A stretch of DNA of 64,000 bases. Source: Zanthoxylum bungeanum. Taxonomy: Eukaryota > Streptophyta > Magnoliopsida > Sapindales > Rutaceae. Position 1 is the first letter of the stretch; each line of letters starts with the position of its first letter. A program made the translations under genes and the position numbers. The notes beneath the pieces are model-generated. The model ran no database searches and was not told the DNA's origin. It saw nothing but the letters and a program-made list of their open reading frames with translations. Positions 1 to 12,699 of this stretch are shown here, piece by piece. The stretch lies in NCBI GenBank assembly GCA_019454045.1, contig SKCR01021398.1, forward strand, positions 1 through 64,000. Direction: 5' to 3'.

Positions 1-2191
1 CTAAAAAATTACACAAGAAACCAAATTTCTTAGTAATTATCGAATTGCCCCAATACTTTGCAAATTGATCATTTTAGTCCTAAAATTATCAAATATATTT
101 TGGATGATTTCAAATCATTTCTAAATGACTTCTAATATGTCCAATACATCAAAATCAGATTCCAATAAAATCTCCAATTTTTTCCTAATTGCCGAACACA
201 CCAAGAAATTTTCTACAATTTGGTCTTTTTTTTTTGTTCAAAACATGTCAAGATCAAATCCAATCAACTCAAAAATTAATATTCATCATAAACACACCAT
301 AATACATCACATATATGAAAAGCCCCAAATTTGGAAAGGGTTAAGAATCCTAATTTTATAATTTCTTCAAATTGATAAATCTTACCAAATCCATTAATTC
401 CATCACTTTAATTCAAACTTTACCACACCAATCAAATCTCATCATCATGAAACAACTCAAGGATAATTCAAGGTCATCAGTGAGTAGCTTAGAAACTCTA
501 GAATGACAACATGATTATCAAATAATCAAAAGTAAGCCATTGAAACCATTTCCAACTTACTTTATAACCATGTATGCATACATCTTTCTCACAACCAATT
601 AAAACACAAAATATAAGTGTAGAGACAACATCCTAGTAACACATGTTGAAGGTAAGCATGATAGAAATATCTTCTATGTTGGAAGATTTAAAGAAAAACT
701 TATAAGTCAAGAAATTTCCAAGTTTTTCTCTTTGTTCTTCAAACTTTTCTCTCAAATCTTTTGTATTTTTTTGGTAAATATGAACCATTAACCTAATGAA
801 AATGAAAAAAAATAATATATAATCCCCAAATATGCCCTTGGCCGAATTTGGTGTATACAATAATATCAAGATATTATTTTTGTTTCAATTAATTTTGCTT
901 TTTCAACTTGCAACTTGATCATTACACCTTTAATGAATATTCAACAAGTCAAAAAAGCAACTCAAGACATTTCAAAAAATATCAAAATTAAATATATTAT
1001 ATATTTTTAATTAATTTATTTACATTAAATACCCAAATACATATATATTTATGATATATGTCAAATATCACAATTTGATATGTAATTAATATATATTTAA
1101 TTAAATCTATTATTAAATACAAATGCACAACAATTAGGAAATTACTATTAGGTCCCTTTGCATGTATTGTTCATTTAACCTTTAAACGACTTATAAATAA
1201 TCAGTATTATTGATAAAAGTTGCCCTAGTTCTCTACGAGTATATTTCACTAGTGAGACTCTCTCGATTCAGGCATATCCATCACGAAATACAATTTCGTT
1301 TCCATAATATACCCACCTGTAAATTATAACGATCGCAGATAAACTTGCTAAATCGTACAAGTCGAGGTCATGGAATATGTTTAATTCCTCTGTCGTAGGT
1401 ATCCAGATATATCCCAGAGATATAGATGTAAACGTCAAATCTCTATAAGGATAATCATGTCGACGTCTCTATTAACAATCTCTAAAATAACACTTAGAAC
1501 ACACTTCTAAAGTATACCACGGGCCCGTGGTTTTTATCTAATTGCTTATCATTTATGGACTACCTATGCTCTGTACCCAGAACTAACGGATCCAATCTCG
1601 AGACACACAGGACACCCTGAGAATCTGTCCACACCGAATGAACAGACGAAGGTCTGATTTGAATAGATCATTGTCGTGACTGTCATTTAAGTGTGGAAGA
1701 TGTCTTATATTCCCACAGTGGTATCTCAAGTCGAAGAATCACAAATGCTACTCAACCAGAGAAGATTCTTATTGATATTGGTCTTCCATCTATTAAGAAT
1801 CTTCGGTGAGTCATTCAGTGTTTATCTGCTATAAGCACCTACACGTCTATACGCATATTCAAGACTCATGGTTCATTGAGAAAGCATTGGAATCATATAT
1901 TCCAGTATTCGACATGTACCGGTCTCAACGGATTTACTTTACTGACCAAGTAGTGTAAACCTTGACCATGAACTGTCTAAGATTGACAACGTCATGATAC
2001 AACTCAATGTCAGTTGCGACGCTTTTGCAACTGCATCATGACTAATCATTCTAAGGTCGATTACATCTTTACCATGTAAGAAGATATATTATATTATAGA
2101 AACAACTCATTTTATTCATAATAAAACGTTTACAATAGTATTTTCAAGGAAATTCAATGGGGAATTGGCGCTTTGAGCACCAACCCCAACA
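1..2191 (-). repeat. Copia-A 3' LTR (outer end missing)
   Basis: Matches 5926-7529 plus 17338-17841 plus 34280-34367 along its whole length. The first base here corresponds to about 6047 in the other copy, so roughly 120 bp are lost to the window edge. The inner end is ccccaaca at 2191, directly followed by the reverse complement of a polypurine tract. This copy keeps about 110 bp near 730-840 that the other LTR lacks. ORFs here are spurious. Confidence 0.9.
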
Positions 2192-2204
2192 AAATCTCCC
2201 AGTT
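2192..2204 (-). other. Copia-A polypurine tract
   Basis: On the minus strand this reads aactgggagatttt, ending directly at the LTR boundary TGTTGGGG. This is the expected place and composition for the plus-strand DNA primer of an LTR retrotransposon. The gggagat core recurs at the same place in Copia-B, Copia-3 and Copia-4. Confidence 0.7.
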
Positions 2205-2207
2205 ACT

Positions 2208-2504
2208 CTAATGCCAATATCGATTGTATCTAATACCCACCGACTCCAAATGTTTATTAAATAACTTCGGAGGTATGGCCTTTGTAAGTGGGTCTACTAT
2301 ATTATCTTCACTCGGTACCTTGCACACGATAATATCCTCTCGTGACATGATCTCTCGAATGATGTGGTACTTGCGTTCTATATGCTTCGACTTCTGATGC
2401 TCCCTTGGTTCATTTGCTTGCGCAATGCCTCCAGTATTATCACAATATAACAAAATTACATTCTCGATAATTGGTATAACTCCCAATTCTGTGATAAAGT
2501 TCAA
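2208..2504 (-). pseudogene. Copia-A RNase H domain and polyprotein C-terminus
   Basis: The 98-residue reading frame is the end of a Copia pol. It shows YCDNTGG (an RNase H active-site Asp segment), then KHIERKYHIIRE, the most conserved block of the Copia RNase H, and finally a PLTKAI-type C-terminal block. The frame stops just before the polypurine tract, as usual. It degrades the RNA strand of the reverse-transcription hybrid in active elements. Here it is cut off from the rest of pol: upstream frames are broken and most of RT is deleted, so it is a remnant. Confidence 0.88.
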
Positions 2505-2529
2505 ATCTCGTAGTCATGATATGCAGCTA

Positions 2530-2960
2530 TAGAAAGCAAAATCCTAATAGACTTAAGCATTGCTACTGGTGAAAAAGTTTCATCATAGTCAACGCTGGGT
2601 TACTATGTGTAACTTTTGCTACCAGTCGGGCCTTATAAGTTTCAACCTTTCCTTCAGGTCCGCGCTTCCTCTTGTAAAGCCATTTACAATTGATAGGAAT
2701 AATTTTTTCTGGAACTGGAACCAAGTCTCAAACTTAATTCTCATGCATTGATTCCAACTCGGATTTCATGGCACTTTTCCACTTCACGGAGTCGATGTCC
2801 AACATCTATTCTCTATAGGTAAAAGGATCGGTCTTTTCCACTAAGAGAACACCGAGACTCATTTCTTGTATCAAATACAAGCGTTCAGGAGGTCTAGCTA
2901 CCATTTGTGACCTATTAAGTGTGTGTGTTGAAGGTTATTCATCTACTTGAAATTCAGGTT
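2530..2960 (-). pseudogene. Copia-A reverse transcriptase N-terminal remnant
   Basis: Minus-strand translation shows a KWLYKRKRGPEGKVETYKARLVAK-like block near 2600-2690, typical of the first part of Copia RT, followed in another frame by a block resembling VDYDETFSPVA. About 30 bp further on the sequence jumps into the RNase H domain. The fingers-palm region with the catalytic YVDD is therefore missing, a deletion of very roughly 1.2 kb compared with Copia-B. Frameshifts and stops are present. The element could not have made functional RT after this deletion. Confidence 0.75.
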
Positions 2961-2989
2961 CCTCTGTTGGTTTGTTGTTTTCAGGTTGG

Positions 2990-3812
2990 ACTTCATCAAG
3001 TTCAACTTGTCTATGATTACCAAATTCTGACAAAAATTCTACTTATAGAAATTTTGTGAAGCGAGCTACAAACACATTTTAATGCTCGGTATCATAGAAC
3101 AGATATCCCTTCGTATTCGAAGAATATCCAACAAACCTAAACTTTTACCCTCGAGGTGAAAGCTTATCTTGCTGAGCCATCCTGACATAGGCAGGACAAC
3201 CCCAAACCTTAATGTAATTAAGATTTGGTCTCCTATCGGTCTATATCACATATGGAGTCATAAGAACAGCTTTTGAATGAATCTTATTCAAAATATGTGT
3301 AGTTGTTAAAAGAGAGTAGCTCCATAAGTAATAGGGCAAATCTGTAAAACTCAATATAGATCGGGCCATATCCAATAAAGTCCGATTTCTCCGCTCAGAC
3401 ATTCCATTGTGCTGTGGAGTACCTGGAGGAGTATAATGAGCGAGAATCCCATTCTCGTTCATATAATCTATGAACTCACTACTCATATATTCGCCGTCTC
3501 GATCAGATTGAAGGCATTTAATATATTGACCAGTTTGTTTTTCTACTTCATTTCGAAACTCTTTGAACTTTTCGAAGGTTTTCGATTTATGTCACATCAA
3601 ATAGACATAACGTACCATGAAAGATCATCGGTAAAGGTAACAAAGTATAAATAACCACTGTGTAGTTTGACTTAATGGACCACATACATCAGAATGTACG
3701 AGTTCCAGTAAGTTAGTGGCAGGGTGTCTAACACCAGAAAATGGGGCTTTGGTCATCTAACCATGAATACGCGATTCATAAGTTAGATAGAGTTCAATGG
3801 TGAGATCTGGTA
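2990..3812 (-). pseudogene. Copia-A integrase remnant
   Basis: The frame at 3241-3486 contains GTPQHNGMSERRNRTLLDMARS, the conserved end of the Copia integrase catalytic core with its Glu. Just upstream, other frames hold DRDGEYMS (catalytic Asp segment) and FEKFKEF-like residues. 3060-3240 holds the C-terminal part, where YLFYDTEH-like and KFRFVGYS-like blocks can be picked out. The enzyme inserts element cDNA into the host genome. At least three frameshifts break it. Confidence 0.82.
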
Positions 3813-4448
3813 TCAAACCATTCCTAACCAATTATTTAAGGCGTTTAGCCGCATATGCCAAAGTTCAGTATTATTAACAATAAGCAACCAATGATTATTA
3901 ATCCCAGTATTCAAAATATCTTTAGAAGTATGCAATGTGTAATGACCATGCTCATTTGGATAACAAAGGATCTGAATATTACATCTAAAATGTAAATACA
4001 AAGAACAGTTCTTAAAATTAATACGATAACCTTCTGTATCCAATACAAAAAGAGATATAATATTTTCTACACATCATGGTAAAAAAATAGCAATCATACA
4101 ACAAAAGATTCCCATTCGGTAAAGGGATCTCATATACTCCCACTGCAACTGCATCCAGAGAGTCTCCACTTACAAAGCGCAAGTGCATCTCTTCGGGTTT
4201 CAGTTTCTTGCTTTTCTTCAGCATCTGCAACGAATTGAAAATGTGAACATGACAAGCAGAATCTAAAATCCAGCTGGATGTAACAGCTTCACAAGCCAGT
4301 GAGATATCAATAATTGGAAAAATAAATATACCTGATGTAGATGTTCTCTCATTCTTTACCTGGACAGTGTAGTCATGATAGTTCCTTTTCCAGTGCGTGA
4401 CTTTGCTGCAGTGATGACATTTGTCGTCAGAAGCCCTCTTGGGCTTTG
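3813..4448 (-). pseudogene. Copia-A GAG-pre-integrase and protease-end remnant
   Basis: 3813-4043 carries ELWHMRLNALN, the GAG-pre-integrase (zinc-binding HHCC-type) block normally written LWHxRLGH. 4018-4230 carries MHLRFVSGDSLDAVAVGVYEIPL, the region after the Copia protease active site. Near 4395-4425 is a zinc knuckle reading CHHCSKVTHWKRN, in which the last Cys of CX2CX4HX4C is replaced by Tyr. The pieces are in different frames, so this is an inactivated gag-pro junction. Confidence 0.78.
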
Positions 4449-5181
4449 CTATCTTTCCCTGAGGTTGAGAACCGAAACCTTTCTTCTTCTTCGCTTTCGT
4501 CTTCTTTCCCTTTGATCAGGTATGAGAAGAGTAGAAATTGAATTAGGTTTCGGAGGGTGAGTTGGTACTCCCTTCCTTAGGTCCTCTTTTTTCGTGATCA
4601 GCATCCTATGCAGTTCATGGTAGGAACAAATAATCTCATTCATGTTGAAATACATCACGAATTGGCGATATAAAGCTGGGAGCAAATCAAGAATGACACT
4701 CCTACAAGAATGTCATTTAAAGGGAGATTATATTGCCTCAGTTAATCGATCAAATCGATCATGTGAGAAACATGCGAGCTCAAAACTTGCCCCTCGTCAA
4801 GTCACGCATGGAATAGTTCCATCGCAACTTTATGAACAATAATTTATTCTTGGTTCATGAACGATTCTCTTAATCGCATCATCATACTATACGCATCTAT
4901 CATGACATAGTATTGTTCTTCAGTCCCGGTGCTAGTGAACTTAAGATGTATGGTTTAACTTTTAAATCATCATCTTTCCAAGCTTAGAAAACTTGGTGTT
5001 CCTCTGGTGTTGCGTCATCAGAAACAGCAAGGGGCATCAAACTTTCGAGTATATATCCTAACTTCTCGGAATCAAGGACAATCCTTAACTCCAAATCCCA
5101 GTCGGTGAAGTTATCATCACCTTTAAGTTTGGTCGTATCCAACATACGTGCAAACATATTAGTAGATTGTGCTGCCATCAT
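4449..5181 (-). pseudogene. Copia-A gag (capsid) remnant
   Basis: Translation starts at an ATG at 5179-5181. The first 65 residues contain LDTTKLKGDDNFTDWDLELRIVLDSEKLGYILES, the standard N-terminus of plant Copia Gag. The middle (4690-4980) is broken by stops, and a basic C-terminal part lies at 4449-4685. Gag packages element RNA in cytoplasmic virus-like particles. The start is supported by the long leader upstream with its hairpin array and primer site. Several frameshifts make it non-functional. Confidence 0.8.
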
Positions 5182-5375
5182 AAATCTATCATATAGATTA
5201 CGAAAAACGATTAGCAGGAATTAAATAATTTCATATAATATTAAAAGCATTGACTAGATCATGGATTTTTAATCTAAAAATGCCTCTCCCACTAAATCAT
5301 GCAATACTGTAATCCCCAAACAGAATACAAATATTTAATAATTAAATTAAATACAAATAGTGAAAGGTGGATCCC

Positions 5376-5698
5376 ATGAATATATTTCAGCTCACAGCTT
5401 TGGCACGTTCTCGCCTACGTATATTCATCAGGTAGACAACTCCATGTCAATCACTCCTGGGTTTCTGGTCCTGGTCGTTTCTCATTGTGACAGCTTTGGC
5501 ACGTTCACAATGAGGCGTACCAAGGTTAAACTCGTCAATGATAAAATCAAGCTACTTCTGTAACCCTAACAGCTTTGGCACGTTCAGATTCCGCTTTCGC
5601 TTGAATTTATCTAGTTTCTAATATACATCAGGCATAAATAAATTTCTATCGGCTACACCCTCACTGCTTTGGCACGATCTCGGATGTAGTCGCAGAAA
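5376..5698 (-). promoter_or_regulatory. Copia-A leader array: four hairpins presenting a CTTTGGCACG motif
   Basis: Between gag ATG and primer site, cagctttggcacgttc occurs at 5395 and 5491, and with small changes near 5570 and 5663. Each copy lies between complementary arms of different sequence: atgaatata/tatattcat (5376-5384 with 5420-5428), ctcattgtga/tcacaatgag (5481-5490 with 5505-5514, loop 14 nt), caagc/gcttg (5548-5552 with 5599-5603), and ctaca/tgtag with tttct/agaaa (5643-5657 with 5685-5698). Same loop with different stems suggests a selected RNA structure in the genomic RNA. Its function is inferred, not known. Confidence 0.7.
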
Positions 5699-5909
5699 AA
5701 TATCCATAAACCGTATTGACAAGACAGACCATGTAACATGTATCAAATACATAATTAACATAAACATTATTAATTAGGGATTTTCCACAAAAGATGTTTT
5801 TTACTTTATTTAATCAAATTAAATAAACACATGCATGTATCAAGCAAAGAATGAATCAATCATTGAATTTAAAAAGCATAATCATATTAGGGAATCTAGA
5901 ATTAGACTC

Positions 5910-5921
5910 GCTCTGATACCA
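5910..5921 (-). other. Copia-A primer-binding site (tRNA-Met type)
   Basis: The minus strand reads TGGTATCAGAGC, the usual complement of the initiator tRNA-Met 3' end used by plant Copia elements. It lies four bases inside the LTR boundary at 5926. Confidence 0.92.
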
Positions 5922-5925
5922 TTTT

Positions 5926-7529
5926 TGTAGGGGTTTTATGGCGAAAATCTGGTAATACAGCGGAATCGCGGAAAATCAAAATTTTCCTATTTCAACATTT
6001 TTCTTGGATCAATTAAATATATTTATTTAATTGCCCAATTTTCAAATTATGACAAATTACACAACAAATCAAATTTCTAATTGTTGAACAAATTGATCAT
6101 TTTAGTCCTAAAATTGTCAAATATAATTTTGGATGATTCTAAATCATTTTTAAAATGATTTCCAACATGTCCAATACATCAAAAATAGATTGCAACAAAA
6201 TCCCCAATTTTTTCCTAATTGTCGAACACACCCAGAAATTTTTAATTTTTGCAATTTGGTATTTTTTTTGTTCAAAACATGTCAAGATCAAATCTAATCA
6301 ACTCAAAAATTAATTTGCATCATATACACACCATAATACATCATATATATGAAAAGCCCTAAATTTGGAAAAGGGTTAAGAACCTTAATTTTTCAATTTC
6401 TTCAAATTGACAAATATTACCAAATCTATTAAATCCATCACTTTAATTCAAACTTTACCACACCAATCAAGTCTCACCATCATGAAACAACTCAAGAAAA
6501 ATTCTAGGTCATCAATGAGTGGCTTAGAAACTCTAGAATGTCAACATGATTATCAAATAATCAAAAGTAAGCCATTGAAACCATTTCAAGCTTACTTTAC
6601 AACCATACATGCATACATCTTTCAAATAAGTTCACAACCAATTAAAACACAAACTATAAGTGTAGAGACAACATCCTAGCAACACATGTTGAATCTAATC
6701 ATGTTAGAAATATTTTCTATATCGGAAGATTTAAAGAAAAACTTACAAAGTCAAGAAATTTCCAACCTTTTCTCTTTGGCTGAATTTGGTGTATACAATA
6801 ATATCGAGATATTATTTTTGTTTCAATTAATTTTACTTTATCAACTTGCAACTTGATAATTAAACCTTTAATGAATACTCAACGAATCAACAGAAGCAAC
6901 TCAAGGCATTTCCAAAAAATTTCAAAATTAAAGATATTTATATTTTAAATTAATTGATTTACATTAAATATCCAAATACATATAGATTTATGATATATTT
7001 CAAATATCATAATTTGATATTTAATTAATGTGTATTTAATAAAATCTATCATTAAATATAAATACATAAAAATTAGCAAATGACTATTATGTCCCTTTGA
7101 ATTTTTTTCGTTTAACCTTTAAACGACTTATAAATAATTAGTATTATTCATAAAAGTTGCCCTAATGCTCTACGAGTATATTTCACTAGTGAGACTCTCT
7201 AGATTCATGCATATCCATCATGAAATCCAATTTCGTGTCCATAATTTACCCACCCTTAAATTATGACGACCACAGATAAACTCGCTGAGTCATACAAGTC
7301 GAGGTCATGATATGTGTTTAAATCCTCCGTCACAGGTATCCGAATATATCCCAGAGATATAGATGTAAACGTCAAATCTCTATATACCGTCGACGTCTCT
7401 ATTAGCAATCTCTAAAAGAATAGTTTGAACTCACTTCTAAAAGGTACCACGGGCCCATAGTTTTTATCTGATTGCTTATCATATATGGACTACCTATGCA
7501 CTGTACATATAACTGATGGATCCTATCTC
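5926..7529 (-). repeat. Copia-A 5' LTR, segment 1
   Basis: Starts tgtagggg next to the primer site and matches 1-1590 of the left LTR. It is broken off at 7529, where Copia-B begins. The sequence continues at 17338 (gacacatagagg against gacacacagg in the other LTR). It lacks about 110 bp present in the 3' LTR near 730-840. Confidence 0.9.
7525..7529. repeat. Target-site duplication, left copy (Copia-B)
   Basis: atctc immediately before the TG of Copia-B. The partner atctt is at 17333-17337 (one mismatch). The other Copia-A LTR holds a single uninterrupted copy at this place. Confidence 0.85.
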
Positions 7530-9747
7530 TGTAGCAAACGCTTTCCTCGCGCAGCAGAAGCGTCATAGGCACACATGATCAACCTTGAAAATTTTTTATG
7601 CCCTCATCATTTTAATCCAGAATTTTTTTGCCAAAATCTAGATCCGAATAACCCCGTATATTATATACTGTCGAATGCACAAACTTTGAACCCGAAACCA
7701 GTCACGGGCACAGCCATGAAGCCAGGATCAGTCACGCATATAACATAATAAGCAGTGACTGTTTGGCTTATATTGCTTCAAAGTGACATTACCATGATTT
7801 AATCACGCATCACGCATATGATTTTGATCACACACATTTCTTTGATTGTCTCATATGTGTGCACTCTTTGCCCATCTCATATGCGCATGTAATATGACTA
7901 CGGCTTCTCCTATTTGTTGTCATTCTTCAAATGATGATCATCTATGTTCATCGTCACACACATATTAATCATCATCTATTGTACGTGTGTCAGTGTGATT
8001 TGATCAACGTGAATGTTACCATATTGCCGTGGGTCAAAACTGAAGTAAGAAGATAGATTTCATTTGTTCGACACCAAAAGAGACTTCCATGTTATGTCTT
8101 ATAACCAACAGAAACAAGTGTGGGATTGACTCACACAAATTAAATCTCAAAACTCTTTGGAGATTTTTGTCACAATTATTTTTCTTTTTCTTTCTCTTCT
8201 TTTTATTCTTCCATGGTCTTTCTTAACTTTTGAGAGAATGGTGAAGAAGAAGAAAGGTGGCTAAGGTTTTTTGAATTAGGGATTAGGAAAAAATAAAAAC
8301 CACATTTTCTTTTATACTTAGGGTAAATTGGTTACAAAATAAAATAACTCTTCCCCTCCCAAGCTTTGCAATTTTCGTCAATTACAAGTTATAATAGTTA
8401 ATTTTTCATTTAATTTTGTAACAGCTCATTAACTTACCTTTAAACAACTATATGTTACAAATTTGAATAGTAAATATCTATTTAAATGAATTAACTACCA
8501 AAGTAATGCCAAGGGTTTCCAAAACCCATAAATATGAAATTACAACTTTAGCCTTCATTTAAATTATATCAAATATAATTTAATAATTAATAATAAATAA
8601 TTATCATATAATCATTTATTATATAAACCATATATTAACTTTTAATATATAGTCATAAGGATGACAAATAATATTATTAATCATATTAATAATATTTATA
8701 AATATGTGAGTATTTAATTGGACTATCCAATTATACTAAATCCGCTACCGTTCCGAGCTTCAATAATCTCGAAATATCAATTAAGCTCTTAATTAAATAT
8801 TCTGAATTATTAACTCCGGTTTATTCCACTAAAAACTTGAAGTTGCACTCTCGTTGCCGCAGATGATATATTAAGTCTAACCAAGTCAATATCCATCAAT
8901 ATAGTCACTATATACTAATTAACCCTTCACGAGTTTCTCAAAATTAGAGCCAGATCATAATTTCTGTTATACCCCTCTAATTATTTTTACCTTAAGTACC
9001 ATTGATTCTCTAATGAATGATTTATTCGTAAGCATTATGAATTTTAATCTTTCTATTCGTAATAAAAAGACTTGAGCACTTAAATCATTCAAGCACCGAA
9101 TCAACCCTTAAGAAAGATACTCCTCTACTTCTCGTAAGAAGGAATGAACTCCATGTATATGTAAAACGTTCCCAGCTACACAACAGACCATGCCCCCAAA
9201 ATATGTAGCCTATTAGTTGGCATTGCTACACCAACCTCACCTTTGTAAATTAAAGGACATAGCCTGCCATGTAAGAGTTCGTAGTACACTCAGGATTAAG
9301 ATCAAATCATATTGACCATCTAGTAGATCAAAATGACTTTCTTTGTTTAACAGATATTAAAAGAATGTACTTTCCATCTAGGTCCAGCCATATATAATCA
9401 CATCATATAAGGTGCCTCCATTCTCATGTCTCTACATGGACGATCCTGGATCAAGGTCGCCATATAAATATAGAATGGACCGCAGCTATAGATAAACCCC
9501 AAACAAAGTAACCACTTTGTTTGCTCTCTATGGACTATTTAAGATTACTAACTTCAGACTTAAATCCTCTTGTGTATGACACTCATACACTAAGTCTGAA
9601 GGCACATAAGTAATCTAGGGTATTTATGATAATACATAATATGCGAAAATTTAAAAAATACATTGATAAATGAATAATGTATTATTTTATTTCAAAACAC
9701 ATAAAACCGTTTACATTACATGTAGCTCTAGAGCATACATCCCAACA
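7530..9747 (-). repeat. Copia-B 3' LTR
   Basis: Pairs with 15096-17332. Ends at cccaaca (9741-9747), followed by the polypurine-tract complement atctcccac. A TATA-like box (TATAAAAG, minus strand) lies at 8309-8316 and is conserved at 15904-15911 in the other LTR, marking the U3/R area. Confidence 0.9.
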
Positions 9748-10060
9748 ATCTCCCACTTGCACTAGAGCAAATGGGACATGTCACGTAATCCTAGATCATC
9801 TAGGTGACCTTCAAACATTTTAGGTGATAAGATATTTGTAAACGGATCTGCCGGGTTGCTATAAATTTCCTCTCTATATGCTTTTTCCTCTTGTGGTTTC
9901 TTGGTTCTTTGGAGTTTGCCACTGCACCACTATTATCACTATAAAGTGAGAGTGGTTTATCCATATCTGGAATAACTTCAAGATATCTCAAGAATTTACC
10001 GAGCCAGACTGCTTCCTTAGTTACTTTACAAGCTGCTACTTATTCAGCCTCCATTATGGA
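9748..10060 (-). pseudogene. Copia-B RNase H remnant
   Basis: 9800-9991 reads SLYSDNSGAVANSKEPRNHKRKKHIERKF, combining the DNSGA active-site block and the KHIERK block of Copia RNase H. It is directly upstream of the polypurine tract. Downstream residues are out of frame. The enzyme would remove RNA from the RNA-DNA hybrid. Inactive here through frameshifts. Confidence 0.85.
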
Positions 10061-11170
10061 GTTTGCAATGCATGATTGCTATATAATCCACCATACTATA
10101 GCCCCACCACCTACGGTGAACACTGATCCAGATGTTGATTTCCTAGAATCTACATCTGTCTGAAAATCAGAGTCTGTATATTCCCTTAGGATCATATCCT
10201 CACCGGAATACACAAGCATATAATCTCTTGTTCTCTTAAGATACTTGAGAATGTGTTCACAGCCACCCAGTGATCCAATCCTAGGTTCAACTGAAAGCTA
10301 CTGACTACTCCCACTATAAAATAGATGTCCGGTCTCGTGCATAATATAGCATACATGAGACTGCCAACTATTGAGGCATATGTGATATGTCTCATTTCCT
10401 CAATATCTTGAGGTGTCTTAGGAGACTGTTCATTTGACAATAAATTCCATGTCAATAAGGAAGATTGCCTTTCTTGGAATTCTGCATCCCAAATCACACA
10501 AGGATCTTGTCAATATAGGATGCCTGAGACATAGCTAACAGTCATTTCTTGTGATCCCGAAGTATCTGAATCCCAAGAACATAACTGGCCTCTCCCAAAT
10601 ATTTCATTGGAATTCATTAGCTAGCTAGGTTTTCATGTCCGATAATATCTTTACATCATTCCCAATGAGTAAAATATCATCGACATATAAACAAGAAAAA
10701 TCGCTTTCCCATTAATGACGCGCTTGTATACACAAGGCTCGTCAACATTCTACTCAAAGTTATAAGACTTGATCGTGGTATCAAATCTTATATTCCAAGA
10801 TCGAGATGCATGTTTAAGTCCATAAATGGACCTTTGCAGCTTGCAAACCTTTTGCTATTGACCTTGGGCTATGAACCCCTCTGGTTGTATCATATAGATA
10901 CTCTCATCAAGATTTCTATTCAAGAATGCAGTCATGACACCCATTTGCCAAATTTCATAGTAATAATATACGGCAATGGATAGAAGAGTGTGGATGGATT
11001 TGAGTATGGCTATTGGCGAGAAAGTTTCCTCATAGTCAACTCCATCTTTTTGGGTATAATACTTGGCCATTAGCCAAGCCTTGAAGTTCTGTACTTTCCC
11101 ATTTACTCCCATTTTTCTCTTGTAGATCCACTTGCAACCTATGGGTTTTACCTCATCAGGTTGGTCTACC
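10061..11170 (-). pseudogene. Copia-B reverse transcriptase remnant
   Basis: 10855-11112 holds the N-terminal part (KVQNFKAWLMAKYYTQKDGVDYEETFSPIA, then MTAFLNRNLDESIYMIQPEGF). The catalytic YVDD is encoded at 10676-10687 and is intact locally. 10192-10497 carries ITYASIVGSLMYAILCTRPDI, the RT-RNase H connection of Copia. These pieces occupy different frames, so at least two frameshifts separate them. RT would copy element RNA into DNA in particles. Confidence 0.87.
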
Positions 11171-11179
11171 AGTTCTCAG

Positions 11180-12400
11180 ACTAAGTTAGAGTACGTAGAC
11201 TATACCTCAAGATTCATGGCTTTTAGCCATTCATTTTTATCAGAATCTTCCATTGCACTACTATAGGTCAATAGATCATTTATACCATCACTGGAGGTGA
11301 CAACTTGTGCCTCTCCTACTCCTAAATAGCGATCAAGTTGTCGCACAACCCTCCCACTGTGTCTAGGTTGTAGATGATTCTGATAAACTTGCATCTAATG
11401 TTCAGATGTCGAAGGTGTTATATGTTTGTCAACTATTGTTGACTGTGGTGTGCTGGTCATACCAGTAAGTAACTCCTTGAGTAACACTTTAATACGAGGT
11501 TTGAACTCCCTCATATAATCCTCTTCTAGAAACATATCATTTGTCGATACAAATACTTTTTTATCATCAGGATTATAGAAGAATCCACCCATAGTTTCCT
11601 TAAGATAGCAAATAGGCACACCTGAGAAAGTGGCTCCAACTTTGTAGTCTTATTCTTCAACACATGTGCTGGACATCCCCATATTCGAAAATGTCGTAAA
11701 CTAGTTTTACGATCATTCCACAACTCTAAGGGAGTCTTAGGAACAGACTTAGATGGAGCTACATTAAGGATATGTATTACATTTTGTAGTGCATATCCCC
11801 AGAATGAACTAGGTAGTGAGCTATAACTAAACATAGATCTCATCATGTCTAGTAGGGTCTGATTTCTCCTCTATGTAACACCATTTTGCTGTGGTGTTCC
11901 AGGTGCTTTGAGTTGGGATACTATCTCATACACAACTAAGAATTCGTCAAAATCTCTGTCAAGGTATTCTCCACCACGATCTGATCATAGAGTTTTGATT
12001 ATTTTACCTAACTGGTTCTCAATCTCAGCACGATACTCTTTGAACTTTTCAAAAGTATTTGACTTGTGCTGCATTAGGTTAAACATACCCATATCTAGAA
12101 TATTCGTCAATGAATGTGATGAAGTATTCATAACCTCCTTGGGCTCTTAAAGTCATCGCTACGAAAATTTCTAAATATATTAGCTCAAGTGGTTGACTGG
12201 CTCTTATACCTTTTCCAATAAAAGGTCTCATGGTCATTTTTCCTTCTAAACATGATTTGCAGACTGGTAAAGTTCCGAGCTTTAACTGGTTTAAGGCTCT
12301 GTTCTTTATCAATCTATCTATCTGGTCAAGGTTGATATGACCAAGCCTAAGATGCCATAGATATGTGTTACCATGAGAAATCTTTTCTATTTAGTCTTAG
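11180..12400 (-). pseudogene. Copia-B integrase and GAG-pre-integrase remnant
   Basis: 12079-12312 holds the zinc-binding end and first core strand (CKSCLEGKMTMRPF, then YFITFIDEYSRYGYV). 11870-11960 encodes GTPQQNGV in another frame. 11526-11846 continues with [32 protein letters not shown], and 11395-11619 with the [13 protein letters not shown] block. 11200-11394 is the linker to RT. The order matches Copia integrase from N to C terminus. There are several frameshifts and stops, so no active enzyme. Confidence 0.87.
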
Positions 12401-12699
12401 GTTCTCAACCTAAAACATTTCAGTATTGAGTAGTGACTTATGTGTTAACGATTTTAACTAATGCAAGTTATCTCCTAGTTTCCTTTGCATATTGGTAATC
12501 CATTTTGAAATAATAATAATTATTATTAGATAAAATGGTAACCACCATGCAATCATTTTGAAACAGAAATCAAATTTTCATGACAAAACATTAACAAACA
12601 ACAATTTGTTTAAATTCAAATAGCTTTTATTTGAAAATATTGAAAACTGATAACTCCAACTATTTTACTGAAATAACATCCATTATCCTAACTCTCATA

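Noticed and set aside
125..361. 78-residue plus-strand frame in the Copia-A LTR
   Set aside because: It lies in the LTR, the partner LTR breaks it, and no domain is visible.
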